Positions 51,211 through 63,100 of a stretch of 64,000 nucleotides of DNA are shown in pieces (the stretch's first letter is position 1; each line of letters starts with the position of its first letter). Origin of the DNA: Setoptus koraiensis (Eukaryota; Arthropoda); the NCBI GenBank assembly GCA_048013815.1, contig CM106586.1, positions 7,316,001-7,380,000 of the forward strand, read 5' to 3'. The notes under the pieces are model-generated. The model had not been told where the DNA came from. It did not search any database and saw only the letters and a list, made by a program, of their open reading frames with translations. A program made the position numbers and the translations under genes.

Positions 51211-54033
51211 TCAACTAGAGTGAACCGTAATCGAATTCGTTATCAAGTTTCCTTTCACAATTATTCTGTCGATCAAATTATGTTTCATCTTGAATTGCAT
51301 GGATTTGAGTTCCGGATATGAAGTGGCTCTTCCATCGGTGATAACTGTGCTCTGATTAGATATTATGACTGATATTACTGTTAGACCATCTTGGAAAACT
51401 ATATCATTGAAATGTGATTCCCACTGACCGCGTCCAGCTATCTTCACAGCATTTTGCTTGATATCAGCCAACCTATATCCGTTAACTAGACTGGGTTGAA
51501 CAGCTTGTTGGAAAATAACATCACCAAGGAAAGTTTTAGGCCCATAGATTACTTGATTTCTACTGACAGATAGAATTCTGTCTAGAAATTGCTGAAGAGG
51601 AACAGAGTTGATGCTTATTGCATCAATATCGCATCTGATCTGACTGTTGTCCAACAACAAATTGTTGAATTTTAGTAGCTTATGATCGTTAGGATATTGT
51701 TGTGGCGCAGGGCGTAAATGTATACGGAACATATCAAACTGAACTATGTCTATACCATTTATGGCCTCTCTAGAGTACACTCGATTACTTATGAGATTCT
51801 TACGGACATCTACCCTTCCTACAAATGTCACTTTGCCAGTTATGCGCGCATTAGAGTGTCGCGTTAGGATATTTGAAAAAGGTATTCCATTAATCATGGA
51901 ATTTGTTTGATTAAGCAAAATTAATTGATCACCTATCTTATATGAATTCATCCTTTGCTCAACAGGTAGACCATTGATTTTAAAATGCTCAGATAAAACC
52001 CTGAGTAAGGCCATGAACTCTTGCGACTGGTGAAAGATTGGAAAGTTTCTCGGTTGTATATGGTCATGGAGAATTAAATGGTTCGTATTAAACCCACCAG
52101 TTGCATAAATAGGGTGGTTCTCAAATATCAATCGAGTGTTTACATATTGAGGATATCTATCAAGTCTGACCATGCTATTCATCCAATTGGGCACATGATT
52201 AATTGATGAGAAACTGCATTCAGAGATTTCCACAGGGCCATTGAATGATATCCTACCAAGGATCGGTGAGTCTAGTCTTGTACTCTCGTGACGAGTCAAT
52301 AAATCATCGATCCTCATTCCATTCAGTAGGCCTTGCCTATTATCACTCCTTTTCAAGAAGAGCTCATTAACTGTCAATGGTGATTTCAATAACCTAATGC
52401 CGTTTAGTGAATTAACAAATGAAGACTTGGTGACCAAGCTAGCAGCAGTGTCCACCGATTGGTCTAGATCCAATCTGTCGAAATTTCTATTGTCACTGGA
52501 CAAGGTTATTGCAACGGAGTCGATACCATTTAGGAATAGTAATTTACTAGGCTCAGCATAGGTTGTTACTGGATCATCATTCAAAACAGTTATCACCTCA
52601 CTAGGCAACGATATAGAACTGACACGACCTTGGGTCGAAATTTGATTAAACTGAGGTGATTGTAGGAATCTCTTTTGGTGCCTTATAAAGATTGGACTGT
52701 TTGAATCCAGCAAGTGTCGGGAAATTATGTCATTGGGGATGGACAAACCATTTAGGCTATCAGCGTCAAGTTGATGGTCGATCGTTACAGATGGCATGTT
52801 GTGATGATAATTAGTCCCTCTGCTTGATGTGAAAACGCCGGGAACAATCGGATCGAAACTGATTAGCGATCTTATATTTGCCGGCCTGTCTAATCTTACA
52901 ATTGATTGATCAATAAAGCTTCCGAAATCTCCCACACCATTGGCTTGGAGAGCATCAAGGCCATACATAAATCGTGACGAACCTACTAATACTACAGGTT
53001 GTGATATATGTTGAATCGGCGATGATCTGTAGTTGCCATTCATAAGGTTGTGACCTAGTTCTAAGCTAATCCATTTTGATGAGCCGTAATGATTACCAAG
53101 CTCGAGCACATTCCCGCTCATAGACATCAAATTGATTATGTCAAATTGGCCTTTGAAGATGAAATCTTGGTTCAATCTTGTAATATTGCCGTTTACCATT
53201 CGTTTCGTAGGAATGAGGTTCGATTTTGTCACAGGATTCACAATATCCTGTGTAAGTCTCAATCGATGGGCCCCATTAATCATGGGCTCGTCAATTAGGT
53301 GGGCATTGTGTACCATTGGTGTGAAAATATTGTGGATTCTTGATGGTGCTCTCGATAAAATCAGTGGTGTTGCTAAGGTCTGGTTTTCGCGAGTGGTCAT
53401 CATTCTGTTCACACTCAGAGGGTATAGACGATTGCAACAACCAGAGCGCAAGATGTTGTCGAATGTCGACCGATCGAATATTTTTGTTCCTTCAAAATAG
53501 AGCCTATTCTGTCGGTCGTAACGCGCAATTGGTGAGCTATCAAAGAAAACTCGCTTTATAACAGGGTTGATGTCCATTGAATTGATTCTATTCAACTCAA
53601 TTGAATTCCGGGCTTCAACGGATTGAATCCATGTGGGGGCGGTAAAACGCTTCTCTCCATTGACTTTCCTAAACCTATTCTTGTAGATATAACTGTTGGT
53701 GTCACCAAGCTTTCTTGCAGCTTCATTGTTCAACTCAGACACACGATGTCGAAATTGATTCAAGTAAAGACGAGTGCTATTGACCATTTTCCAAGCGTCA
53801 GTGGGATCCATGAGAACTCCTCGATGTATGATAAGCTCATTGAAAGATATTGGTCCTGTAAGGACAATATTCCCGCCAGGCGGGACAGCGGAGTCTAATA
53901 TACTTTTGAGATATTGGTGTTCGCGCATATAATTTGCGAGGCGGTAGCCAATATCGACGCGCCAATGGTCGTAACTTCTTTGAGCCAGACATGCATCCAA
54001 AAGAACGCTCCATATAAGAAAAAATAAAAAAAT
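51211..54033 (-). CDS. large secreted protein with NG-type repeats (first exon missing)
   Basis: This exon holds 940 codons. It opens at acceptor CTGTATCCAG|ATTTTT (54034/54033) with IFLFFLIWSVLLDACLAQ, a clear signal-peptide core, but there is no in-frame ATG before it. The first internal ATG (NYMREHQ) would lose the signal, so an upstream exon must supply the start. The rest is a chain of diverged beta-type units of about 45-90 residues, each with an Asn-Gly turn followed by a hydrophobic pair: LVNGYRLADI, AINGIDIVQF, MINGIPFSNIL, KINGLPVEQR, LLNGMRIDDLL, SLNGIRLLKS, SLNGLSIPND. Strands of the type ITGKVTFVGRVDVRKN precede many of them. There is no membrane anchor at the C terminus (LITNSITVHSS), so an extracellular matrix or egg-coat role is possible, but I recognise no family. 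The two exons of the eIF4A copy upstream are in matching phase. Confidence 0.75.
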   Translation of the reverse strand: MFLFFLIWSVLLDACLAQRSYDHWRVDIGYRLANYMREHQYLKSILDSAVPPGGNIVLTGPISFNELIIHRGVLMDPTDAWKMVNSTRLYLNQFRHRVSELNNEAARKLGDTNSYIYKNRFRKVNGEKRFTAPTWIQSVEARNSIELNRINSMDINPVIKRVFFDSSPIARYDRQNRLYFEGTKIFDRSTFDNILRSGCCNRLYPLSVNRMMTTRENQTLATPLILSRAPSRIHNIFTPMVHNAHLIDEPMINGAHRLRLTQDIVNPVTKSNLIPTKRMVNGNITRLNQDFIFKGQFDIINLMSMSGNVLELGNHYGSSKWISLELGHNLMNGNYRSSPIQHISQPVVLVGSSRFMYGLDALQANGVGDFGSFIDQSIVRLDRPANIRSLISFDPIVPGVFTSSRGTNYHHNMPSVTIDHQLDADSLNGLSIPNDIISRHLLDSNSPIFIRHQKRFLQSPQFNQISTQGRVSSISLPSEVITVLNDDPVTTYAEPSKLLFLNGIDSVAITLSSDNRNFDRLDLDQSVDTAASLVTKSSFVNSLNGIRLLKSPLTVNELFLKRSDNRQGLLNGMRIDDLLTRHESTRLDSPILGRISFNGPVEISECSFSSINHVPNWMNSMVRLDRYPQYVNTRLIFENHPIYATGGFNTNHLILHDHIQPRNFPIFHQSQEFMALLRVLSEHFKINGLPVEQRMNSYKIGDQLILLNQTNSMINGIPFSNILTRHSNARITGKVTFVGRVDVRKNLISNRVYSREAINGIDIVQFDMFRIHLRPAPQQYPNDHKLLKFNNLLLDNSQIRCDIDAISINSVPLQQFLDRILSVSRNQVIYGPKTFLGDVIFQQAVQPSLVNGYRLADIKQNAVKIAGRGQWESHFNDIVFQDGLTVISVIISNQSTVITDGRATSYPELKSMQFKMKHNLIDRIIVKGNLITNSITVHSS

Positions 54034-54139
54034 CTGGATACAGAATAAATGAATGATTAGATAGTTGAATTTTTCAGCATGATGGTTTCAGTGTGAAGGT
54101 GGTTTCAGGCAGGGCAATGTGCCAAGATAATGGGCCGAG

Positions 54140-54790
54140 AACATGTGCGTCCAAAAACAGCATGGCCATGCGAATACGCCTCTGTTTGACAGCAAATGCG
54201 TGGAATATCTGTGAGTGGACTTACTTGTCGGGCCAATTCACGAGTAGGGGCCAATGTAAGAGCTTGGCACTGGCTTATTTTCGTGTCGATGTTCCGAAGA
54301 ACAACAGTTGAGAATGTTGCCGTTTTTCCTGTGCCAGATTGAGCTTGCGCTATAACATCTTTGCCTGTATGTTGAGATGATGATGTAAAAAAGAAGAATT
54401 AGCTTAGGCTAAGTTCTTGACGTATAGGTAAAATGAAGACTTGATGTCCGGCGGTCAAAAACTAACCTCTGATGCAAGGGTCAATCACACGCTTCTGGAT
54501 GGCTGGTGGGCGTCCATCTTGGCCGCCCCCGACCGCAGCCCGTTCCTCTGGTCCGGTGTAGCTCATGATTTATTAATCTGAATATATGTATATATATATG
54601 AATAATTGGTAATTGACTAACTAGAGTAACTAATATAAATATTTTAATTACTAAATATCACTGAAGTATTGGTGTTGGTGTGTCTTGGCCGTAATGGTCT
54701 AATCACGTTGTTGTGATTAAATTGTGCGTTCTGCGATTCGCTCATCAATGCGTGCATGTGTATGCAAGGATGTGTGCGCAACTTACGCAA
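54140..54790 (-). pseudogene. inverted partial copy of eIF4A (5' flank to intron 2)
   Basis: This segment is the reverse complement of about 47860-48610 with high identity in exons, introns and 5' flank. Exon 1 copy: 54467-54566, starting MSYTGPEER, with an in-frame deletion of about 40 codons that removes most of the conserved N-terminal region and the start of the Q motif. Intron 1 copy: 54365-54466 (10 bp shorter). Exon 2 copy: 54225-54364, exactly 140 nt as in the parent, keeping AQSGTGKT and PTRELA. It ends before exon 3, so the DEAD box and all later helicase motifs are absent and it cannot be a helicase. Both exons nevertheless remain open. Substitutions include amino acid changes (PEER, RNIDTK, LARQ). 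The donor has become GTAAGT. Carrying introns and flank, it arose by DNA duplication, not retroposition. Confidence 0.9.
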
Positions 54791-55817
54791 CACGAGTGCG
54801 CCGACGGGAGGGCGGGATTGTCGCAAACCGCAACTGTTTGCGCGCTCTACCCGCGCTACTGGACACTTTGTTCATATCGCAGCGTAGCGGGATTTGTGGA
54901 ACAAAGTTTATATGTGCCACCATGGTGGCACAATTCGTTTAGCAGATATTACTGGAGCTAGCTTTACGATTCAAAGCACGAGTATAAACCGTTTCTAGCC
55001 GAACATTAACCCGAGAGAACAACGACAGAGACTTGTTGCACATGGCACATCCAGCCGGATCATATCATTTTCGCCCTGATCATTTTCGCCGCACAATGAT
55101 GCCTCGAAATGCTTTGGATCAGCCAGGGCGACTGGCACGAAGAACGCTTTCCACAGTTACCCAAGCCGATCGACAGAGGGTGCTGATGCTCGTCCGTTAT
55201 TGGTTTATGTGTGTACCGGTGCCAGCCTAATCTGCAGCCGCCCGTCGCGCGGCAGTAGCGATCCCCAACGCGAACATGGGACCAATGGACCGTGGGTCCC
55301 CCTCGCAAGTCTCAAACGTGGAGTGTGTCGATTCCAAGTTTTCCTCAATTCTATAACAGATCCGGGGGAAGGGGCGAGAGCGAAACTTGGGCTCGTTTCT
55401 GCGAGGCCCAGCAGCAACAACAAATCGAACATTGGCTCCATCTCTGGTTCGACGAATGAAAGAAGGGCAACGGGGAGATAATGTGGGGGAAACAGCACGA
55501 CAAGTTGTTTCGTCTGCGCACACAACTCTATGCCATAGACTCTATGGCATAGACTCTATGGTGTGTGTTATAATAAGTGTGTGCGCGCGCGTCGCGATAT
55601 GCGCACAAGTCATGCGTCGTTTGGGATGTTTAGTTTTTAATTTTTGTGCCAGTCGCAACTTGTCAAAACTTGATCAAATGCAACCCAAACTCGCTGTTTG
55701 TTACAACGATTCGCACATATAGAACAGTAAGCCACCAGTTTACACCACACAATTACCACACAAGCATACATCAAATCACAACACTTCTTTTTCTGGCAAG
55801 TTAGACCAATCAAGAAT
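54791..55817. other. intergenic region upstream of FoxG/slp
   Basis: About 1 kb. It contains a perfect 20-bp palindrome (54913-54932) and a CCATAGACTCTATGG inverted/tandem motif (about 55530-55562). A pyrimidine-rich stretch ending CTGGCAAG near 55800 could be an acceptor for an upstream FoxG exon. Short open frames at 55033 and 55205-55525 match nothing known to me. Confidence 0.5.
54913..54932. repeat. perfect 20-bp palindrome
   Basis: TGTGCCACCATGGTGGCACA is identical to its reverse complement, with no loop. It contains back-to-back GTGCCA half-sites around CCATGG. Confidence 0.85.
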
Positions 55818-57182
55818 ATGAAGAAAATCATGAGTCAAAGTGAGAGTCAGCCCATAGTGAAAAAGAAGAAAGTTAAACACGAGAAACCGTCCTATAGTTA
55901 CAACGCACTCATTATGATGGCCATCAAGTCGTCGCCACAGAAGAGATTGACATTGAACGGCATCTATGAGTACATCATAAGCAACTACCCATATTACAGA
56001 GACAACAAACAGGGCTGGCAAAACTCAATCAGACACAATCTGAGCCTAAACAAGTGCTTTGTAAAAGTGGCAAGACACTACGATGACCCAGGCAAGGGCA
56101 ACTACTGGATGTTGGATCCGTGCTCGTCAGAGGAAGTGTTTATTGGCGGCTCAACAGGTAAACTAAGAAGAAAGAACACATCGTCCTCGAGGAACAGGCT
56201 TGCGGCCGCATTTAGGCGCTCGCTGCTGGTCAACAGCCTCGGCTTTAACGGTCCCGTGGCAAAGGCCGCCGCTCAATTGGGCCAGCTGATACCCCCACCG
56301 CACATGCAAAAATTCCAAAATAATTATCATCATCAATCAGGCAATCACCCCATGATGGGCACCTCATCTCACCTAGCGGCCACGCCAGTGGTGGCACCAG
56401 CAGTTCAAGCGTCCATTGGCGTCGGATCGACAGCCCCGAGAAACACTACAAACGGTGCAACGCCAGCTAACGCACCAGCGCAACAGCATCAAAATGTTAT
56501 AGGCGCGCTCGCTAATTTACCAGCCACCAGACAACCGTTGCCACGCAACAACAATTTGGGCTCGTGCATACCTAGCTTGAATCATCACCACCAATCACAG
56601 TCACTGACTGGACAGCCTTTATCATTGTTTGGCCTGCCGTTAGTGTCACAACCGCAACCGCAACCACCACCGCAACAGCAACAACAACCACAAGCTGGCC
56701 AACAGCAGCAGCAGCCTATAAGTCTGCGACAGCAGCATCAGCTTCAGCAACAGCAATTTCTCAATGAATTGTTACAACACCATTTAAGACAACTGCAATT
56801 CCACCAACAGCACGCCAGCCACCACCACCAACAGCAACAACAACAACATCACCAGCACCACCATCAACAGCAACTGCAGTTGCAGCTACAGCTTCAATTG
56901 CAGCAGCATCATCAGCAGCAGCGCCAACAACAACTACAACAACACCAACAAGCTTTGAAGCACCACTACGCAATCAATACTAATGACAATGACAATGATG
57001 ATATCGCAATGAAACATCGCAACCAAAAAGTCCATTCACCGAACCGTCATCACGACGAGCACGACCAGGCGTCAAAAATCGAAATAGCAGCAACCAAATT
57101 AAACGAAGGTCAATCAAATGATAATAGGAAGGCCAGCACAACTAATAAATCATCATTTGCCATAGACAATTTACTTAGTTGA
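55818..57182 (+). CDS. slp: forkhead transcription factor, FoxG/sloppy-paired type
   Basis: 454 residues. The forkhead domain spans about residues 23-115 ([70 protein letters not shown]). The trailing [15 protein letters not shown] is diagnostic of FoxG/Slp. The rest is Q/H-rich and disordered, ending in FAIDNLLS, which fits the eh1 Groucho-binding pattern. Slp/FoxG proteins repress or activate targets in segmentation and head or brain patterning. Only 22 residues precede the forkhead, whereas FoxG/Slp relatives have a long N terminus with an eh1 motif. The frame stays open upstream of the ATG to a possible acceptor near 55800, so an upstream exon may exist. The gene stands alone in non-coding DNA, as expected for a developmental regulator. 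In insects slp genes often come in pairs; no second copy is seen here. Confidence 0.93.
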   Translation: MKKIMSQSESQPIVKKKKVKHEKPSYSYNALIMMAIKSSPQKRLTLNGIYEYIISNYPYYRDNKQGWQNSIRHNLSLNKCFVKVARHYDDPGKGNYWMLDPCSSEEVFIGGSTGKLRRKNTSSSRNRLAAAFRRSLLVNSLGFNGPVAKAAAQLGQLIPPPHMQKFQNNYHHQSGNHPMMGTSSHLAATPVVAPAVQASIGVGSTAPRNTTNGATPANAPAQQHQNVIGALANLPATRQPLPRNNNLGSCIPSLNHHHQSQSLTGQPLSLFGLPLVSQPQPQPPPQQQQQPQAGQQQQQPISLRQQHQLQQQQFLNELLQHHLRQLQFHQQHASHHHQQQQQQHHQHHHQQQLQLQLQLQLQQHHQQQRQQQLQQHQQALKHHYAINTNDNDNDDIAMKHRNQKVHSPNRHHDEHDQASKIEIAATKLNEGQSNDNRKASTTNKSSFAIDNLLS

Positions 57183-60100
57183 TCAACACACATACACACG
57201 CACACAGCTCGCTCTATTGAGCTCACTCATGATCGTGATTGCATCATTAAATGTTTGATGATGGTGGCCGGTGATGATGCCAAACGCCAAATGGCACACA
57301 ATGCATGTATTTCAATTGTAAAACATCATTATTAATCATAATTGTAAATATAAATATACATAAATATATATAAATACATGTTAATGCACACAGAGATGAT
57401 AGGATGTTTGTGAGTGTCAAATACACTAAGACTCGATAGTTTTTCATTCATTCATTTGTTCGTTGGCCGCAAATTTAAACCAATCTGTCGTATGACAATT
57501 TGAACTCTAATGACTTTATATACGATCGCATGATCATTTAAAACCGCCAGCTCATTGAGAGCATTGTTTCACTGGATGCGTTCGAGAGACAAGAGTAACG
57601 GACGTTTATAGGTTCGCTTGGCTTGTTATTCGCACACAAATGATACAATTAGTGTTGGCATATACACGTCATTGATTTGCTAGCAACAAGCGGTAATGGT
57701 GTGCGTCTGGGGTGCTCGAGAGGGCCACTTTTGCCAGCACAAAAAGACAACTCAAGCCGTTTCACTGAATCGACATCAAAAGCTGCCAGACACATTGTTG
57801 TCTGTTGTTTTCATGTTGAATCGTTGTATACAACGACAACAACAACAACGACGATTCTATCGATAGCATCGGGCTGTGTTTTTGATCGTCATCGTAAGTG
57901 GTTGATGTTACTTCCTTTTACAAAGTGTTTGCAGATCGTTTTACTAATGGGTGCTTATGATGATCTCATTATAGTACACAAATGGACAATAACATGTATC
58001 GCATCAACAACAACAAACAATGTTTTATGTTGCTGCTGTCATTCTCGTGTTCAGCTACGCCATGATGGCTGTTGACAAAAGCCACAACCAATTGGTGCAC
58101 GGATATATCTAACGCGATTGTTAGCGTGCTTCATCATGATGGTTCCATATATGGGCTATATGACGATTAGCAAAGCCATTTATCAGAAAGAGGAAGAGCA
58201 GCAATCTATATATATATTCAACGGCGGCTATTTGTATGCTGTTTGTTCCTGCTAATAGGGGCATGCGACCAAAATTCGCAGATGCTCCTATTGCAAATTG
58301 AGTCATTGCAGTAAAGAGAATAGCCGGCCAACGGATAGTGGCGGCGGCGCTATCGGAATATTCAAAATAGTATGACAATTGTCACTTTCTTTACCACAAC
58401 ACCACTGTCGTTGGACAACAATGACAGTTGATGCTCTCAAAGTTGAATCCCCCTATTGGTAGCTCGTGGCAGCTGAGCTGTTGATCAATTACGGCCAATG
58501 GTCAAGTACCGGCGCTTATGAGGCCGACGTTATGTGTTTAAAAGGCGGTTATCGTATCTCTGCGGCGTTAGGATTGTTCATTTCACAATGACAATTGGAA
58601 CGTTTCTATTAATAACCGCGCGTTGTTTTGCAGTGTGGTATATGGCAACACACTCACACATATCTGTTTAACAATTGTATATAGTTGTAATTTGACCGAC
58701 TCACTCTGTTCAGCAGGCCAAACTGACCACTGCCAACCATAACTGACATACACACAAACACCACGATATGCATGACCGTATCACGCGTTAACACCGACGA
58801 GATATGCGATACAACAACAACGGCATCAGTATCAACACCGGCAAACATGACAACAAACTAGCTCTGTCATCTTTGCTGCTTGACCATCATTAGCGTGCTC
58901 ACTCGGGTACATGTCCATGCCGACGCCTTTATGGATGCCGTTTGATCGCCCTCAACTGAGCCTTGTGACCGCCGGCAACAATGCTGGCTCTAGAAAGCAA
59001 ATCTATATTTTTGTCGTGACATCTAGTTGATATAGCTGTCACGACAAATGAATTTGCCGACCACGAAACATATACGAGCAAAGAGCAAAAGGGGCCAGCC
59101 GCGGCCACATCCAACAACAGAGTTGTGCTGTCACTGCTGACACTGTTGTCACCCCGTGCCGTTTCGGTCAGAAAATCAATTAGCTGCATTGGCCCACGTC
59201 GTCATGGCTGGCCGGTTAGGGCCCCAATTCTCAGGCTCCGTTGTAAGATCGGTTTTTGCCGAACGGATAGTTTGTTGGGGGATGGTTGCGCTGCCTCGAG
59301 TGGACAATTGCGAGATATTCTAAGAAAAAAAAATCCTTTTAAATCTGGCGCCGCTGCGCGCACTTTTCATTACCGGGCTCACCAGACGAACGTGGGCGAC
59401 TTGAAATTCGGTTGAGCGCCCTAAAAGCGCCTCTGTCCCATGGTGCCCGCATCGCATGCCGGAGAAATGGAAAAAGAATCGATATTATTTTATGTTTTTT
59501 ATTATTATTATTGGCATTATATAACAAATGGACGCAAGCATAACACTGCCATATCTGCAATTCTGCCAAATGTCGCGGCGGGTGATTGGGGAACACAAGC
59601 AAATGCCGCCTGTCCCCCGCCACGCCACAGTGAAGATCGAGAGAGAGAGAGAGCCTTGAGTAATTTGATAGTAATTCCGAAATTGTCCACTACCACCAAC
59701 TGTCCAACTGTAAACCTGGTCATGTGACTGCAATCAAGCCGTGTGATTGAAATGATGGCGCGCGATGAAGCCGCCGCCGCCGCGTGATCCACGACCGACG
59801 AAACGACAATCAGCAGCCGTCAAGTTTGCCAGCCGGCCGGCCGATATCAGGTGATGAATTTGCATTACAAAATATTGACACATGTGAACCTGTTGCTTTG
59901 TGTGTCGCTGTGTGTAGGACAGGTGAGCACAGGTACAACTTTGTATCAAACGCCAGCAAAACAATGATACCTGGATACCGGCGCAATGTGTACCGATCAG
60001 CAAATGGCAAACATTTAAACCTGACATCTATTGTGAACAGCATTTATGTGCCAGCCAACGTCCAACTGGCATGCAAGCAACACCAACTGACGGCTGCCCA

Positions 60101-63100
60101 GTATGACGCAAGAATTATTTCATAATTTAATAATCGTTGTGCAAGTGGATTAAGAATAAAGCCAATTTTTTTCCATTTTGTGCCCGCTGCCGCTAGTGCT
60201 GTTGCCGCTGCCGCCGCTCCATGCTGCCACGATGACCAGTGGTCATGGCGAATGGCCAGTTCACTCGAGTTGGTTAATGTGACTGGGAACACTTGTTTTG
60301 TTTGTTGTCAAACAGACGCGCAGTCAGCCAAACAGTGTGTTCACACCTGAGCTCCGACGATGGTGTCTCAAACACGACACAGTGCCAATAAGTTACCATT
60401 ACTGGGTGCCGTATGATGGACACGCCGACCTGGACCGGGATTTGCATCGTATGCAAATCACAAGCATAAACACGACGAGCTTGATATAGCGCGTTCTGGT
60501 AAACAGAGGGGAGAAAGTGAGTGACAGCAACCGAAAGAAGCACGGCATCAACACAAACCGACCGAATGATACAACAGAACCACTTTTTAAGGCCAGGCTG
60601 ATGGTGAACCGTGCGGCAGTGGAACCATTAGCACATATCACCCGATTTTCGGTCTGATGGAATAAAGCGGGGGAGCTTGAGATTTAGCCCACGATGATTA
60701 GCCATAGGAGATAATGTGTGTGCAAGTTGTTCTAATTGTTGCGCGGCGCAAGTGACCGTCCGCAACCAGTCATTATGTCATGGCGCCACTAATCTACAAA
60801 TGTGTGTGTGTTATCGTGGCGAGTCAAGCTGTTGGGTGGTCATCGGGCACCCAGGTCATCAACTCTGAAAACTCATACACCCACAATATATAATTAAGCG
60901 GCCAACTGTTGTTTGTAATTATTCAATTATCTAATAGACGTTTAACGGACAAACGTAGGCCATGTTTGCACCGGCACACATTGATGGCTTCAAGAACAGC
61001 ATGATGCAACATTTGCTTCAGGTAGCAGGTGCTCTCAGGTGAGCGGCTGTGGGCAATGTTATGAGGGGATTAGTGGACACACATACGCACATTGTGTTTG
61101 TACCTATAAATTTATTTGTAGTTGTTGCAACAACTGACAAACATTCTTGAGCGTTGTTCTCCACACACACAAACGCAGACAGTATCTAATGCGATTCTAT
61201 TCACCTGACAGATTACTCGATTGGTATTGGCACATGAAGAAAGAGTGGATGGAGCCAAGTGCAAAAAGAGAGATTACGGCCACGCCGAACTGGACCACCG
61301 AGACGCCGTTTGATTTACTGGCCCGGTCATTTGTATGTTTGTGTTAAACAACCAATTTATTGTAGTTGTTGTACATACATTAATGTAAAGTCGCACACAC
61401 AAACAACAACAACATCAACAGTTGCATTTATGTTATGTGTGCCGCTATGAGTCTCGAATATTACATATTTGGACTTGAGAATATGAAAACAAGTTCCTGT
61501 GTATCCTTTGGCCGTCGCATATCGAGAAAATGGAGAGAGAGAGAGAGAGAAAAAAAAACGAAACGCTAATGACACCTTATTCAAATCTCGCATCGTGTGG
61601 CCGGGCAAGAAACTTGCGCGACAAGCGGATTAAAATTGATATCATATCACCTGTATCACTGGTATCATAATGCAGCACATAAACATATTAATGTGGGCTT
61701 AATCTGTCTCGCTGAGTTCACCACCAGATCAAGCGCGATACACAAAGGCCACCGATCTAATGTATGGCTGTATTTTTGCTGCCACCAGACAGCCAGCAAG
61801 GGATCTGTCTAACCAATATAATGCATTATATATCAATATTATCGCGCCTCATTAATCAAGATTTTTCCCATCTGTCATGTGTGTTGCATTCGAGGGACAA
61901 AGTTTGTTAGTTGAGAAGCAAGCAACTAGTTTCAGCAACAGATAATATGTTGGTAATAGCATAAGCGTGCAGATTAGTATCAGCTGGACCAACACCGCAA
62001 CTGGCGGTGGTGGTGGTGAATAGCTTTATTGTTGCGTCCAACAACAAACCAAAACAATTTTTCCTAGTAATCCGAACACAGAGAATATGCCGATCTCAAA
62101 TGGAGCATTGGACTGGGTCCGCGCGATATCTCTCCGACAAAGAGAGGGCGCGATTGTAAGGTGAGTCTGACAAGATGCCCCTTGGCAGAATAGAGAGTCC
62201 CCTCACATTGGCGCATATGAACACAATACAATATTGCTCATAGGCACCGATTGTGTCACGTCCAGAGCCGCAAGTCATGCCATACGGCCATACTGTTGTA
62301 TAGGCTGATTAATTGATGGTTTGATCGACTGCGGCCAGAGATCTGATCAATTTGAAAGAAATTTGATGCTCCCGATGGATGGCACAGAGCGAGTCACCGC
62401 CATTGTGTGTTGCATGTCTTTATTATGTCATGATTAGTAGGCTAATGAAGCGCCTATCAGCGAAAAGCATCACACTGACAATGTTGTTTGGTGCCCTATG
62501 GGACAATTGTTGTGGTGGAATCATGTTTCATCGGATTGCAAAAAACTGGTCTGAGGTGTACCACCAATGGAGACACTTATCGGCGACAGGCAATCAAATG
62601 GCCAGCCATCGCCAAACAAATTGATGAGCGCTCACGAGGACATTCAATGGTAATAGAGATTTTATTTGTCGATTAAATAACAATGGACAATGTTTTGTTG
62701 CTGTTGCTGTTGTTGTTTTGCGCCATTCGTTTGCCTGTCGTATAACAACAATGTAACAGCCATAAATGTTTGCTTGGCTCGGGCCCAAGTGGCGCCAAAC
62801 AAACTTGACCAACATGTAGCAGACCCTTTTGATGTTTATGGGCTTCTCTAGAGTTCTCTACCTGGCCTGTGCAGGCTATCTATCTGTTTACAGCGACCTA
62901 TTTGACGAAATAGTAGTTACATCTACTGCCATTTGAAGCCAATGTTTGAATTCAATAGGCCCAACCGATAATGGATAAATAGCAAACTGACACCAAGATG
63001 AAATGGCCGCGATATACGCAGCACTACACAAGTAGCGAGTGAAATGGGCTCATAAATGTTCAAGGGGCAAATTGTTGTCTTCTTTAGTGATCTAGAATGA

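Noticed and set aside
54225-54566. eIF4A copy as a functional second helicase gene
   Set aside because: It lacks everything after exon 2, including the DEAD box and the RecA2 domain, and has lost about 40 codons of exon 1.
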